A stretch of DNA of 29,260 bases from an uncultured Bacilli bacterium (lineage in GTDB: Bacteria > Bacillota_I > Bacilli_A > RF39 > UBA660): assembly GCA_910587535.1 (NCBI GenBank), contig CAJUKM010000013.1, positions 1 through 29,260 of the forward strand. Direction: 5' to 3'. The translations under genes and the position numbers were made by a program. The number at the start of each line of letters is the position of its first letter. Position 1 is the first letter of the stretch. The notes beneath the pieces were generated by a model that was not told the origin of the DNA, did not search any database, and saw only the letters and a program-made list of their open reading frames with translations. Positions 5,540-13,225 of the stretch are shown one piece after another.

Positions 5540-6409
5540 ATGGTAACTGCACAATTAGTTAACGAACTTAGAAGTAAAACTGGAGCGGGAATGATGGACT
5601 GTAAAAAGGCTCTCGTCGAAACTGGCGGAGACATGGAAAAAGCAGTCGATTTCTTAAGAGAAAAAGGTATAGCTTCAGCTCAAAAGAAAGCTAGCCGTAT
5701 TGCAGCTGAAGGACTTGCTAATGTTTTTATAGAAGGAAATAAGGCTGTAATAATCGAAGTAAATAGTGAGACAGACTTCGTAAGCAAAAACGAAAATTTC
5801 AAATCTCTAGTTGACGATATAGGTAACGCAATACTTAAAAGTGATGCAAAGACTGTAGAAGAAGCTCTAAAAGCTAGCACGTCTGATGGTACAGTAGAAG
5901 ACTTAATAGTAGCTAAAACTGCAACTATCGGAGAAAAACTCTCTCTACGCCGTATCGAAGTAAGAACAAAGAGTGATGATGAAGAATTCGGTTCATATTT
6001 ACATATGGGTGGTAAGATAGCAGTTCTAACTACACTTAAGGGAACTAGTGAAGATGTTGCTAAAGACATCGCTATGCAAGCTGCAGCTATGAAGCCAGAA
6101 TATTTGAGTGAAGAAGATGTTCCTGCCGAAAGAGTAGAAAAAGAAAAGAAATTTCTTATCGATCAAGCTATGGAAGAGGGAAAACCTGCTGATATAGCTG
6201 AAAAAATGGTAGCAGGAAGACTAAAGAAATTCTTCAAAGATATCTGCTTAGTAGATCAAGCTTTCATAAAAGATGGCGACATGGACGTTAAGACTTATGT
6301 CAAAAATAACGGTGGAACTGTCGTCGACATGGTTCGTTATGAAGTCGGAGAAGGAATGGAACACCGTTCTGAAAACTTCGCTGACGAAGTTATGAGCCAA
6401 TTAAAATAA
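5540..6409 (+). CDS. tsf: Translation elongation factor Ts
   Basis: Guanine-nucleotide exchange factor for EF-Tu. It begins with the N-terminal UBA-like domain (VNELRSKTGAGMMDCKKAL) and the conserved TDFVSKNENF segment that contacts EF-Tu. Two core subdomains follow, including HMGGKIAVL and the MAAMKPEYLS-type stretch. At 289 residues it has the usual full length. A strong AAAGGAGG precedes the ATG. It lies 25 bases after rpsB, the classical rpsB-tsf pair, and is 2 bases from the next gene's ATG. Confidence 0.97.
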   Translation: MVTAQLVNELRSKTGAGMMDCKKALVETGGDMEKAVDFLREKGIASAQKKASRIAAEGLANVFIEGNKAVIIEVNSETDFVSKNENFKSLVDDIGNAILKSDAKTVEEALKASTSDGTVEDLIVAKTATIGEKLSLRRIEVRTKSDDEEFGSYLHMGGKIAVLTTLKGTSEDVAKDIAMQAAAMKPEYLSEEDVPAERVEKEKKFLIDQAMEEGKPADIAEKMVAGRLKKFFKDICLVDQAFIKDGDMDVKTYVKNNGGTVVDMVRYEVGEGMEHRSENFADEVMSQLK

Positions 6410-6411
6410 TT

Positions 6412-6942
6412 ATGAAAAATAAGACTGCTAGAATAGCTGTCGACATAATCATGGTTATAGTAGGCATCATATTTCTCATATGGGGAATAAGAGATGCCTA
6501 CCTTTTTTCTAAAAAACCGGAAATGGCCGACAACGTCAAATTCAAAAGATCATATCGTTCTGTACCAGAGGATAATATTTATAAATATGTCGATCTAGAG
6601 GAAGCAAAAGAACTAATCTTAAATGGTTCAGGTATGCTACTTATCGGCAAGACCACTGATCCATGGATGCAAGTTTTAGTCGCACCCCTAAATGATTTAG
6701 TAAAAAACTCATATGAGGCCATATATTATTTAGAGATGAACGACATCAACATAGACGAAGACTATGATCTAGAATACAGTTTAAAAGGTGACACTTTTCC
6801 ACATATCTTGATAGTCCAAGAGGGCCAAGTCGAAAAAGAATTGAGCCATAATAGTATATTTGATGAAGATTACGACGGAGTACCGATAGATTACTTTGAC
6901 GAAAAACGCACTGAAGAATTAAAAATAAAATTAATAGATTGA
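6412..6942 (+). CDS. Membrane-anchored thioredoxin-like protein without catalytic cysteines
   Basis: A 176-residue protein with one N-terminal transmembrane helix (about residues 8-28), then a Ser/Lys-rich stretch and a soluble domain (about 55-176). The domain has a thioredoxin-like order: strand GMLLIGKTTDPWMQV at the position where CxxC would follow a strand, a helix (APLNDLVKN), strand YYLEMND, and a later GDTFPHILIVQEGQ that resembles the cis-Pro region (FP). The CxxC is replaced by TDPW and there is no cysteine in the protein, so redox activity is not expected. It starts 2 bases after the tsf stop without its own clear ribosome binding site, suggesting translational coupling. The fold is an inference; the cell role is unknown. 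Confidence 0.55.
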   Translation: MKNKTARIAVDIIMVIVGIIFLIWGIRDAYLFSKKPEMADNVKFKRSYRSVPEDNIYKYVDLEEAKELILNGSGMLLIGKTTDPWMQVLVAPLNDLVKNSYEAIYYLEMNDINIDEDYDLEYSLKGDTFPHILIVQEGQVEKELSHNSIFDEDYDGVPIDYFDEKRTEELKIKLID

Positions 6943-6954
6943 TTTAAATAAATG

Positions 6955-6982
6955 AAATAGAAAGATATCCTTTCTATTTTTT
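6955..6982 (+). terminator. Terminator of the rpsB operon
   Basis: AAATAGAAAG (6955-6964) pairs with CTTTCTATTT (6970-6979) around a short loop, followed by T residues. Confidence 0.85.
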
Positions 6983-7003
6983 ATATGAATTATAAAATAT
7001 TGC

Positions 7004-7032
7004 TTTAAAAATAATTGATATTCTGATATAAT
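7004..7032 (+). promoter_or_regulatory. Promoter of the 7068-9193 gene set
   Basis: TATAAT at 7027-7032 with TG at 7024-7025; the weak -35 TTTAAA (7004-7009) is 17 bases upstream. Confidence 0.6.
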
Positions 7033-7067
7033 AAACATTAAAATGTGGAAGGTAGAGAACGGATAAA

Positions 7068-8042
7068 ATGGAAAAACTTCTTGACGATTACAAAGAAAGA
7101 TTAAAAAGCACTCGAGGTTACGACGAGGACTTTGCTCAGACTCTTAGCATCCTGGCAGATGACCTAACTGAGTATTATGGAGAAGAATATGAAACTTTGA
7201 TTTATGATACGATTCTTTCCACCGAATACACGAAAGCAGATCTAAAAAAGGGAAGCATAGTATATGAAACAGCATTTGACATTTTGGATAAAAAGGGACT
7301 ATTAGACGATACGGTCGACAAGAAAGAGTGCGATACAGAATTTAGACGCAATGGTACGATAAGTGTAGTGAAACCTAAGTTACAAAAAACTGATGATGGC
7401 TATTCTGTAAATGGAATAGAAAGAGAAACTGTACTACCATACTATTTCAATTCTGAAAATCCAGCGTCGATTGGAATATTAGCTCGTGAAACAATGAGCC
7501 ACATATCTAGTGCTCTAGGGACATATGAAGTAGATGGAAATGCATTGATGCAAAGACAAGGAATAAGAAAAACGACTTATATCTTAAAAGGTGAAAAAAA
7601 GACGGTAGTAGAAGAAACTGGAATAGGACTTGAAGAAGGAATGCTTCGCTACGATGAACTTTGTTTCATGAGAGAAAACTACGATTCAAATTATGAACCG
7701 ACTGGTTTTTCTAATACTAGAATAGTAGCAGGTTTCTTGAGTGACAATTTAGGCTTGAGAGATATAATAAAAGAAGCTCGTATGACAAAAGACATTTCTA
7801 CCTTAAAAAGTGTAATCGATGCTAACACGACAAACGGGTATGAAGACTTCATGAGACAATTAGATGAAATGTATCGTTTAGAGAGAGAAACATTAGAAAA
7901 CGTACTAGATCCTGAAGAATTTTTAGTAGCATCTAATAAGAGAGATGAATTTTATGCCGACATCATTGCTTCAAACGTTGGGCAGTTAGAAGCGAATATC
8001 AAAAAAGAAGAGGTAATCACAAGTGGCTATAGAAAAAGTTAG
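7068..8042 (+). CDS. Unknown protein with a degenerate metallopeptidase-like pattern
   Basis: A 324-residue soluble protein I do not recognise. It has no signal peptide or membrane helix. The middle has NPASIGILARETMSHISS (about residues 131-148) and, some 55 residues later, GIGLEEGMLRYDEL. This spacing recalls zinc peptidases with HExxH plus a downstream Glu, but the first His is absent (RETMSH), so catalysis cannot be claimed. The C-terminal third is helical and charged. It has its own extended -10 promoter and a weak ribosome binding site (GAACGGA). Its last 20 bases overlap the next gene, pointing to coupled expression. Confidence 0.6.
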   Translation: MEKLLDDYKERLKSTRGYDEDFAQTLSILADDLTEYYGEEYETLIYDTILSTEYTKADLKKGSIVYETAFDILDKKGLLDDTVDKKECDTEFRRNGTISVVKPKLQKTDDGYSVNGIERETVLPYYFNSENPASIGILARETMSHISSALGTYEVDGNALMQRQGIRKTTYILKGEKKTVVEETGIGLEEGMLRYDELCFMRENYDSNYEPTGFSNTRIVAGFLSDNLGLRDIIKEARMTKDISTLKSVIDANTTNGYEDFMRQLDEMYRLERETLENVLDPEEFLVASNKRDEFYADIIASNVGQLEANIKKEEVITSGYRKS

Positions 8043-8490
8043 AGAATATCTAAAAAGATATGATTTAGATAAAAAGATTATAGAATTAGAAAGTTCCAGT
8101 GCAACAGTTTCGGAAGCGGCAATGGCTTTAAATACTGAAGAAGGACAGATTGCAAAGACACTCAGTTTTAGAATTGATGCTGATCCAATATTGATCGTGA
8201 CGAAGGGAGATGCCAAAATAGATAACAAAAAATACAAGGAGACGTTTCATCACAAAGCATCCATGATACCCTATGACGAAGTGGAATCTTTAATTGGACA
8301 TGCTCCAGGTGGCGTTTGTCCATTTGCCATTAACGAGGGAGTGAAAGTATATTTAGATGAATCTCTAAAGCAGTATGAAAAGATATTTCCGGCTGCTGGA
8401 AATTCTAATAGTGCGGTCGAACTGACTATCGAAGAACTAGAAAGATCTTCAAACTACACTTCATGGATCGATGTGACAAAAGGCCAATAA
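8023..8490 (+). CDS. YbaK/ProX-type aminoacyl-tRNA deacylase domain protein
   Basis: A 155-residue stand-alone editing domain of the YbaK/prolyl-tRNA-synthetase-insert family, which hydrolyses misacylated tRNA (for example Cys- or Ala-tRNA-Pro). Family marks are GQIAKTLSFR with the catalytic-pocket lysine, LIVTKGDAKID, GHAPGGVCPF and AGNSNSAVEL. The start is GTG at 8023, about 9 bases after AGAGG. It overlaps the preceding gene by 20 bases. Which tRNA is edited cannot be decided from this sequence. Confidence 0.9.
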   Translation: MAIEKVREYLKRYDLDKKIIELESSSATVSEAAMALNTEEGQIAKTLSFRIDADPILIVTKGDAKIDNKKYKETFHHKASMIPYDEVESLIGHAPGGVCPFAINEGVKVYLDESLKQYEKIFPAAGNSNSAVELTIEELERSSNYTSWIDVTKGQ

Positions 8491-8491
8491 A

Positions 8492-9193
8492 ATGGAGATA
8501 GAAAATTTAAATTGGAATCTAGAATACGAAAGATTTATTGAATATCTAAGTAGTATAAAAGATGAAAAATATCTAGAGTTTAATCGAAAATTAATCCCTG
8601 GGAATTTCGAGATACTAGGAATAAGAATACCTGAATTGAGAAAAATTGCTAAAAAGATTTTGAAGACAGATTATGAGAAATTTTTGAACATACCTAGTAA
8701 TTTTTACGAAATAGACATATTAAAAGCTCTGGTTATTGCAAGTATAAAAGATCCAAGCGAATATAGAATTCACTTCGACAAATTTATTCTTACAATAAAT
8801 AATTGGGCTGTGTGTGACACTTTTATCTCATCTTCTAAGATAATAGAATTAGATAGAGAATACTATCTAAAAAGATGTAAAACACTCTTAAAAAACGAGG
8901 ACGAATTTTTAAATCGGGTCGCATTTGTCATATATTTAAGCTATTTTGTAGAAGAGCCCTACTTCGAAGAAATATGTGAATCTATCGAGTACTTTAAAAG
9001 CGATAAATATTACGCCAATATGGCTCTCGCATGGCTACTCAGCATAATGTATGTCAAATTTCCTAAAGAAACTAAAAACTTTCTACTAAAAGCTAGCTTC
9101 GATTCTATAGTTATAAAATATACAATTCGAAAAATAAAAGACTCCTATCGAGTAACCGACGAAGATAAAAAGTGGCTAAAAAAAATCAGTTAG
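8492..9193 (+). CDS. DNA alkylation repair protein (AlkD-like HEAT repeats)
   Basis: A 233-residue all-helical protein of the AlkD-like family, HEAT-repeat proteins that bind DNA and in studied members excise alkylated bases. Recognisable parts are GIRIPELRKIAKKI near residue 45 and NNWAVCDTF near residue 106, the conserved Asn-Trp-x-x-x-Asp stretch. They are followed by repeated helix pairs, including the NRVAFVIYLSYF and MALAWLLSIMYVKFP stretches. It starts one base after the preceding stop with AAAGG about 8 bases before the ATG. Substrate is untested; several family members have no known glycosylase activity. Confidence 0.88.
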   Translation: MEIENLNWNLEYERFIEYLSSIKDEKYLEFNRKLIPGNFEILGIRIPELRKIAKKILKTDYEKFLNIPSNFYEIDILKALVIASIKDPSEYRIHFDKFILTINNWAVCDTFISSSKIIELDREYYLKRCKTLLKNEDEFLNRVAFVIYLSYFVEEPYFEEICESIEYFKSDKYYANMALAWLLSIMYVKFPKETKNFLLKASFDSIVIKYTIRKIKDSYRVTDEDKKWLKKIS

Positions 9194-9216
9194 TTATATT
9201 TCTAACTGTTTTTTTT
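9187..9216. terminator. Bidirectional terminator between convergent genes
   Basis: CAGTTAG (9187-9193) and CTAACTG (9202-9208) form the stem. The plus strand continues with eight or more T, and the minus strand with ATTTTTTT, so it can end both the alkD-like and the transporter transcripts. Confidence 0.88.
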
Positions 9217-9927
9217 CATCTTATCTTTAATACTTGTCCATATTATGTATATGATTATCAATAAAATTGATGCGACTATTGTAGCCATAAATTCACTTGT
9301 GAGACATTTGATAAAGTAGTCAAATGTATTTAGACCATCGAGTAAGTTTTCCAAAAATAATAGAGGCATAAAGATTATTCTATCTATTATTGCAGCTATA
9401 AATACTGAAAGTCCCATAGCTAGATAATCTACTGTATAGCGGTGAATCGCATTATATATAGTAGCGTATAACAAATGGCTAACTACAAATCCGATTAACA
9501 TTCCAAAAAATTGTCCTAAAAGTGGAAAGAATATTCTTGTCTCTCCCAACATGAAAAAGTCGTTAGTAAATAGATACTGGATGACGGCATTATAACTAGA
9601 TGTTTGGTTATTAGGTGTTGGAATTACACATAGCATTATTAAAAATATGAAAATAGTGTATAAGCCTGCACTTATAAATATACTCTTTCTCGCATCTTTA
9701 AATCCGTAATATCTAGTAATATAAGCAGTTATAAGATATGTCAAAGGATATACTAATATTCCTCCAGATATCATTATATTTTTGACTGGTTCGTAAGTTT
9801 TATAAGTAAAAATATAGGCAGTTATTAACAAAATTGCAAGAAGTCCTGTCAAGAAAACTGGATATTTCTTCTCTAAACCGCCTGACTTATCTCCAGGTCG
9901 TCTCAAAACCCCAATATTATTCTTCAT
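9202..9927 (-). CDS. Queuosine precursor transporter (VUT/YhhQ-like)
   Basis: A 241-residue integral membrane protein with about six helices. The segment YPLTYLITAYITRYYGFKDA matches the hallmark (F/Y)PLT-LIT-...-YG-K-AR of the VUT/YhhQ (DUF165) family, which imports queuine or preQ0/preQ1 for tRNA modification. The usual Asp after LIT is Ala here. The N-terminus is basic and cytoplasmic (about 20 residues). A GGTGAT site lies before the ATG. It is a single gene. The QueH gene at 18702 in the same window fits a salvage-dependent queuosine pathway. Confidence 0.75.
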   Translation of the reverse strand: MKNNIGVLRRPGDKSGGLEKKYPVFLTGLLAILLITAYIFTYKTYEPVKNIMISGGILVYPLTYLITAYITRYYGFKDARKSIFISAGLYTIFIFLIMLCVIPTPNNQTSSYNAVIQYLFTNDFFMLGETRIFFPLLGQFFGMLIGFVVSHLLYATIYNAIHRYTVDYLAMGLSVFIAAIIDRIIFMPLLFLENLLDGLNTFDYFIKCLTSEFMATIVASILLIIIYIIWTSIKDKMKKNS

Positions 9928-9981
9928 ATGATATCACCAGTTTTATAATAACGTATTTTTAACAAAAAGAAAAGATAATTT

Positions 9982-10010
9982 TTGTCGAAAGACTTTAAAA
10001 AGTGTCTAAT
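9982..10010 (+). promoter_or_regulatory. Possible promoter for the small ORF at 10044
   Basis: TTGTCG (9982-9987), 17-base spacer, TCTAAT (10005-10010). Confidence 0.4.
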
Positions 10011-10043
10011 CTATGAAAAAATTTAATCGAAAGGGTGTTAAAA

Positions 10044-10142
10044 ATGTTTAGAGTAGAAATAGTGCTTGAATTCTTGATGGATGATATCGATTACATAAAA
10101 AGAAACATGATAATAGATCGAGCTTTTAAAAAGAAAAAATAG
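10044..10142 (+). CDS. Possible 32-residue small protein
   Basis: ATG at 10044 preceded by AAAGGG (10030-10035) at about 8 bases, with a plausible promoter upstream. The peptide begins MFRVEIVLEFLMDDIDYIK and ends in a basic tail AFKKKK. It is amphipathic and helical in character. No family is recognised. Support is the ribosome binding site, the promoter-like boxes and the otherwise empty 249-base gap between divergent genes. It could be a chance frame. Confidence 0.38.
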   Translation: MFRVEIVLEFLMDDIDYIKRNMIIDRAFKKKK

Positions 10143-10149
10143 ATATCAC

Positions 10150-10178
10150 TTTAAGTTTAACTGAGCTTTTGTTATAAT
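10150..10178 (+). promoter_or_regulatory. Promoter of the GH25 gene
   Basis: TATAAT at 10173-10178 with TG at 10170-10171 and a weak TTTAAG -35 (10150-10155). The -10 overlaps an in-frame ATG at 10177, which rules that ATG out as the start. Confidence 0.65.
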
Positions 10179-10209
10179 GTTTTTAATAAGAGTGTGGATG
10201 TGGAGCAGT

Positions 10210-11322
10210 ATGGAGTTTAAAACTTTAATAAAAGATTTTTTTTCCAATAAAATCTATACTAAGAGGCTAGTAATAATCCTTCTAGTTCTTCTTTTTAGTT
10301 TCATAATATTTTTGATGTTTAATCTCTTTAAAATTTATATCGAAAGCATTAGAAAAACTGATGATGTCAAACTGTATTATGAATTTGGTCCAAATACAGT
10401 AAAGTATGCTTTTGATGAACAAAGTGCCACAAGTGATATTTCAGAACAGTTTAGATCGTATGGAATATCTTATGGGATCGACGTGTCCGAGTGGCAAGGT
10501 AACATCGATTGGATAAAAGTAAAAGCAACGGGTATATCCTTCGCCATAATAAGATGTGGTTTTAGACAAATAGAAGGATCAGACATTATCGAGGATGCTA
10601 ACTTTAAAACTAACATAGAAGGCGCTATAAACGCCGGATTAAAAGTGGGAGTATACTTTTATGGTACGGCTAAAAACGAAAAAGAAGCCCTAGAAGAAGC
10701 TGAGTTTACTATAAATTTAATAAAAGATTACAATCTTTCTTATCCAGTCGTTTATGATACAGAATCTTTCGGTACAGGAAGATTAAAAAATGTCGACTAC
10801 TCGACTCTTACAGATGTAGCACTCATATATACAGAAACGGTAGGATCATATGGATACGAAACGATGGTATATTCCTATTATAATGCTTTTTCTTATATGT
10901 TAGATACCGGAAAATTGGAAGGAAAGCTCATATGGCTTGCTCACTTCTCAGATAGAACTGATTATAAAGGCAATTACGATATGTGGCAATATTCTAGTCA
11001 AGGAAGAGTCGACGGTATAAAGACTAATGTCGATTTGAACATTTCGTACTTTAACTATGTCGACGAAGAATCCTCAATACTCCCTAATCCAAAATATAAA
11101 ACGCCACCAGATGTACATTTCTCTGACGTTATAGAGACTGTAAAACTAAAAACAAAAGCTATATATCGCACTTCGCCAACTGAAGATATGCCAAATAAAC
11201 TGGGATATATTAAAAGAGGAGAAATAGTCAAGAGAACGGGAATATCGAGTAAATTTTCTCGTATAATTTATAATGATAGAGAAGCCTATGTTTTAAATGG
11301 TGATCTATCGCCAGTAGACTAG
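10210..11322 (+). CDS. Membrane-anchored GH25 muramidase with C-terminal SH3-like domain
   Basis: Glycoside hydrolase family 25 (lysozyme type) that cleaves the glycan strand of peptidoglycan outside the cell. One N-terminal transmembrane helix (about residues 19-44) anchors it. The catalytic domain (about 86-285) begins YGIDVSEWQGNIDW (Asp91) and carries PVVYDTESFG with the acidic pair Asp183 and Glu185, and ends near MWQYSSQGRVDGI...VDLN. The last ~65 residues (VKLKTKAIYRTSP to AYVLNG) look like a bacterial SH3 domain. The ATG at 10177 lies in the -10 box. The ATG at 10210, after GGAG, is favoured; an ATG at 10198 is possible. The anchor suggests remodelling of the cell's own wall rather than secretion. 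Confidence 0.9.
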   Translation: MEFKTLIKDFFSNKIYTKRLVIILLVLLFSFIIFLMFNLFKIYIESIRKTDDVKLYYEFGPNTVKYAFDEQSATSDISEQFRSYGISYGIDVSEWQGNIDWIKVKATGISFAIIRCGFRQIEGSDIIEDANFKTNIEGAINAGLKVGVYFYGTAKNEKEALEEAEFTINLIKDYNLSYPVVYDTESFGTGRLKNVDYSTLTDVALIYTETVGSYGYETMVYSYYNAFSYMLDTGKLEGKLIWLAHFSDRTDYKGNYDMWQYSSQGRVDGIKTNVDLNISYFNYVDEESSILPNPKYKTPPDVHFSDVIETVKLKTKAIYRTSPTEDMPNKLGYIKRGEIVKRTGISSKFSRIIYNDREAYVLNGDLSPVD

Positions 11323-11330
11323 TATACGCC

Positions 11331-11359
11331 TTGACAAAAAAGTAAAAAATAAGTACAAT
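11331..11359 (+). promoter_or_regulatory. gpsB promoter
   Basis: TTGACA (11331-11336), 17-base spacer, TACAAT (11354-11359). It probably also serves rnpB. Confidence 0.78.
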
Positions 11360-11384
11360 GTAACTTGTAAGAAGGGTGAATACT

Positions 11385-11720
11385 ATGCATGAATTAGAGA
11401 TAAATCTCTCTCCAAAAGAGATACTAGATAAAGAATTCAAATTAGATGCTAAAGGCTATAGACCAAAAGAAGTAGATGAATATCTTGATGCCATCATAGA
11501 AGATTATAACGAATTCATCCGCTTCACTAAAAAATTGGAAAAAGAAAATCGTGAATTAGAAGAAAAGAATGCCCATCTCGAAAGCGAGATAAGAAAGTTA
11601 AAAATAGAACTAGAAAGTCAAGAAGATGGTGAAAATGCTGGCAAATTTAGTACCAACAATGTCGACTTACTCAAAAGATTATCCAATTTAGAAAAAATAG
11701 TTTATGGAAAGAACGAATAA
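11385..11720 (+). CDS. gpsB: Cell division protein GpsB (DivIVA family)
   Basis: Cytoplasmic membrane-binding adaptor that links division with wall synthesis. Residues 1-70 are the DivIVA/GpsB lipid-binding coiled-coil domain (LSPKEILDKEFKLDAKGYRP, EVDEYLDAIIEDY). A long charged coiled coil and a linker follow. The C-terminal trimerisation helix is DLLKRLSNLEKIVYG, the GpsB signature. About 111 residues, the usual size. A GTG at 11376 sits in the ribosome binding site (AAGGGTG), so the ATG at 11385, 8-9 bases on, is the start. Its stop codon touches the start of rnpB, the gene order seen in other Bacillota. Confidence 0.95.
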   Translation: MHELEINLSPKEILDKEFKLDAKGYRPKEVDEYLDAIIEDYNEFIRFTKKLEKENRELEEKNAHLESEIRKLKIELESQEDGENAGKFSTNNVDLLKRLSNLEKIVYGKNE

Positions 11721-12076
11721 TACTTTAGACAAACGCTGGCAGTATAGCTGCTTGAGGAAAGTCCTTGCTCACTCGATCTGTGATGATCGGTAATGATTGC
11801 GCTAGGGGAATAAATAACCCTAGGTATGTTTTTACATAACGGCTTCGAATAGACCTCTAACGTGGTCTTATTAGATATAAAAGTGCCAAAGAGACGAGTT
11901 CATTTGGAAACGAATGAAGTGGAACGTGGTAAACCCCGCAAGTGAGAAACCCAAATTTTGGTAGGGGAGTCGTGTTTTAATAACAAGAATTAAAACGCGG
12001 TTTAGATTATTTCTAAAAGATAAATGTTTGTCACCCATAAGGGTACAGAACAAGGCTTATTAAGTATTATTTTTTT
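11719..12076 (+). ncRNA. rnpB: RNase P RNA, type B, with its terminator
   Basis: Catalytic RNA of RNase P, which trims tRNA 5' ends. Conserved blocks are GAGGAAAGTCC (11754-11764), AAAGTGCCA near 11879, GGTAAACCCC (11928-11937), the GAGAAACCCAAATTTTGG block (from 11944) and ACAGAACAAGGCTTA (12045-12059). The order and the B. subtilis-like middle mark the Bacillus (type B) class. The closing helix P1 pairs AATACTT (11719-11725) with AAGTATT (12062-12068), and a T run at 12070-12076 completes a terminator. The 5' end overlaps the gpsB stop codon and I see no separate promoter, so release from a gpsB-rnpB transcript is likely. Ends are approximate. Confidence 0.96.
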
Positions 12077-12099
12077 ATCCTAAAAAGGAGTGAGTTAAC

Positions 12100-12549
12100 T
12101 TGAATGAAATAGGCAGCGACCTTAAGAGTGCCAGGTCTTCTTCAAGTATAAGTTTAGAAGAAGCTAGCAGTGATACGAACATATCAGTTGAAGCTCTAGA
12201 ACAGATTGAATCCGGTGCTATAGGTAGTTTTAAAGATATATTTAAGCTTAAAGAATACCTGACGACATATTCTAAATATTTAGGTTTAGATCCCGTTAAA
12301 ATCATAGATGATTTTAACGAATATATGTTCGAATATACTTCTAAGATACCTTTGGATGATTTGGAAAAAGCCATGTCTGAAAAAGAAAAAGAATTAGAAG
12401 CTACGAGAGATATAGATAGCATTAGAGTGATATCTCCCTATCTAAAACCTAGAGAAAAGTCAGACGCTATGAAATATGTAGTAATAACTATAATCATAAT
12501 AATTTTAGTGGCAGTTACGATGATCTGGGCAATAAAACAAGTAATGTGA
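12100..12549 (+). CDS. RodZ-like helix-turn-helix membrane protein
   Basis: A 149-residue protein. The N-terminal HTH domain (about residues 4-75; IGSDLKSARSSSSISLEEAS, then VEALEQIESG) matches the RodZ/HTH_25 type that binds MreB instead of DNA. A charged linker and one C-terminal transmembrane helix (about 124-146, very Ile/Val rich) follow. The extracellular beta domain of larger RodZ proteins is missing. The start is TTG at 12100, nine bases after AAGGAG; no in-frame ATG is nearby. It sits directly after rnpB and before pgsA, the neighbourhood of rodZ in many Bacillota. A role in cell shape is inferred from family and context. Confidence 0.78.
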   Translation: MNEIGSDLKSARSSSSISLEEASSDTNISVEALEQIESGAIGSFKDIFKLKEYLTTYSKYLGLDPVKIIDDFNEYMFEYTSKIPLDDLEKAMSEKEKELEATRDIDSIRVISPYLKPREKSDAMKYVVITIIIIILVAVTMIWAIKQVM

Positions 12550-12560
12550 GGAGTGCTTAT

Positions 12561-13157
12561 ATGAATTTACCTAATAAAATAACTGTATCGAGAATAGTGT
12601 TATCAATAATAGTTTTAGTGATGATGGTATTCCCATTTTATCAAATAGGATTTGAATGGCCTACATTCTTGATAGCTGGAAGAATGGAAATAAGTTTAAA
12701 ATATATTATCTGTGCTGTATTATTCATAATAGCGAGCCTTACAGACTTTTTAGATGGTCACATTGCTAGAAAATACAACTGTGTGACTGACTTTGGAAAA
12801 GTAATGGATGCTATAGCTGATAAGATCCTAGTAAACGGAATATTGATCGTCTTAGCAGCCGAAAACTTCATATCTGTTGTCATACCTGTAGTTATCATCA
12901 CGCGAGATACATTTGTCGATTCGATTAAAATGGTAGCAGGTCAGAGTGGTCATGCTGTCGGAGCGAGTATTTTAGGAAAGCTTAAAACGATATGTATGTT
13001 GATAGGAGTATCACTTATGTTACTATATAACTGGCCATTTGAGCTTTTTGGATTGAATGTAGCTGACGCACTGATAATAATTGCAACTATTCTTTCAGTC
13101 GTATCAGGAGTACAGTACTACAATAACAATAAAAAGGCACTTTTTAAGGAAGTATAG
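12561..13157 (+). CDS. pgsA: CDP-diacylglycerol-glycerol-3-phosphate 3-phosphatidyltransferase
   Basis: Membrane enzyme that makes phosphatidylglycerol phosphate from CDP-diacylglycerol and glycerol-3-phosphate, the committed step to phosphatidylglycerol. The CDP-alcohol phosphotransferase motif DG-x2-AR-x8-G-x3-D-x3-D is complete (DGHIARKYNCVTDFGKVMDA, then IAD). It begins MNLPNKITVSRI, the family start, and has about six hydrophobic helices over 198 residues. A GTG at 12546 opens the frame earlier but lies in the GAGGAG ribosome binding site, so the ATG at 12561 is the start. It follows the RodZ-like gene by 11 bases. Confidence 0.93.
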   Translation: MNLPNKITVSRIVLSIIVLVMMVFPFYQIGFEWPTFLIAGRMEISLKYIICAVLFIIASLTDFLDGHIARKYNCVTDFGKVMDAIADKILVNGILIVLAAENFISVVIPVVIITRDTFVDSIKMVAGQSGHAVGASILGKLKTICMLIGVSLMLLYNWPFELFGLNVADALIIIATILSVVSGVQYYNNNKKALFKEV

Positions 13158-13168
13158 CCTTTTTTTAT
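13131..13168 (+). terminator. Terminator overlapping the 3' end of pgsA
   Basis: AAAAAGGC (13131-13138) pairs with GCCTTTTT (13157-13164), followed by more T. The left arm is inside the coding region. Confidence 0.75.
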
Positions 13169-13196
13169 TGACATAATTAGTGATTAGTGTCAAAAT
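13168..13196 (+). promoter_or_regulatory. Promoter with an embedded palindrome
   Basis: TTGACA (13168-13173), 17-base spacer, CAAAAT (13191-13196) with TG at 13188-13189. TTGACA and TGTCAA (13188-13193) are perfect inverted arms 14 bases apart that coincide with the -35 and -10 boxes, so it may also be an operator. Confidence 0.55.
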
Positions 13197-13225
13197 ATAC
13201 AGCACAAAGAAGGGGAGTAGACGAT

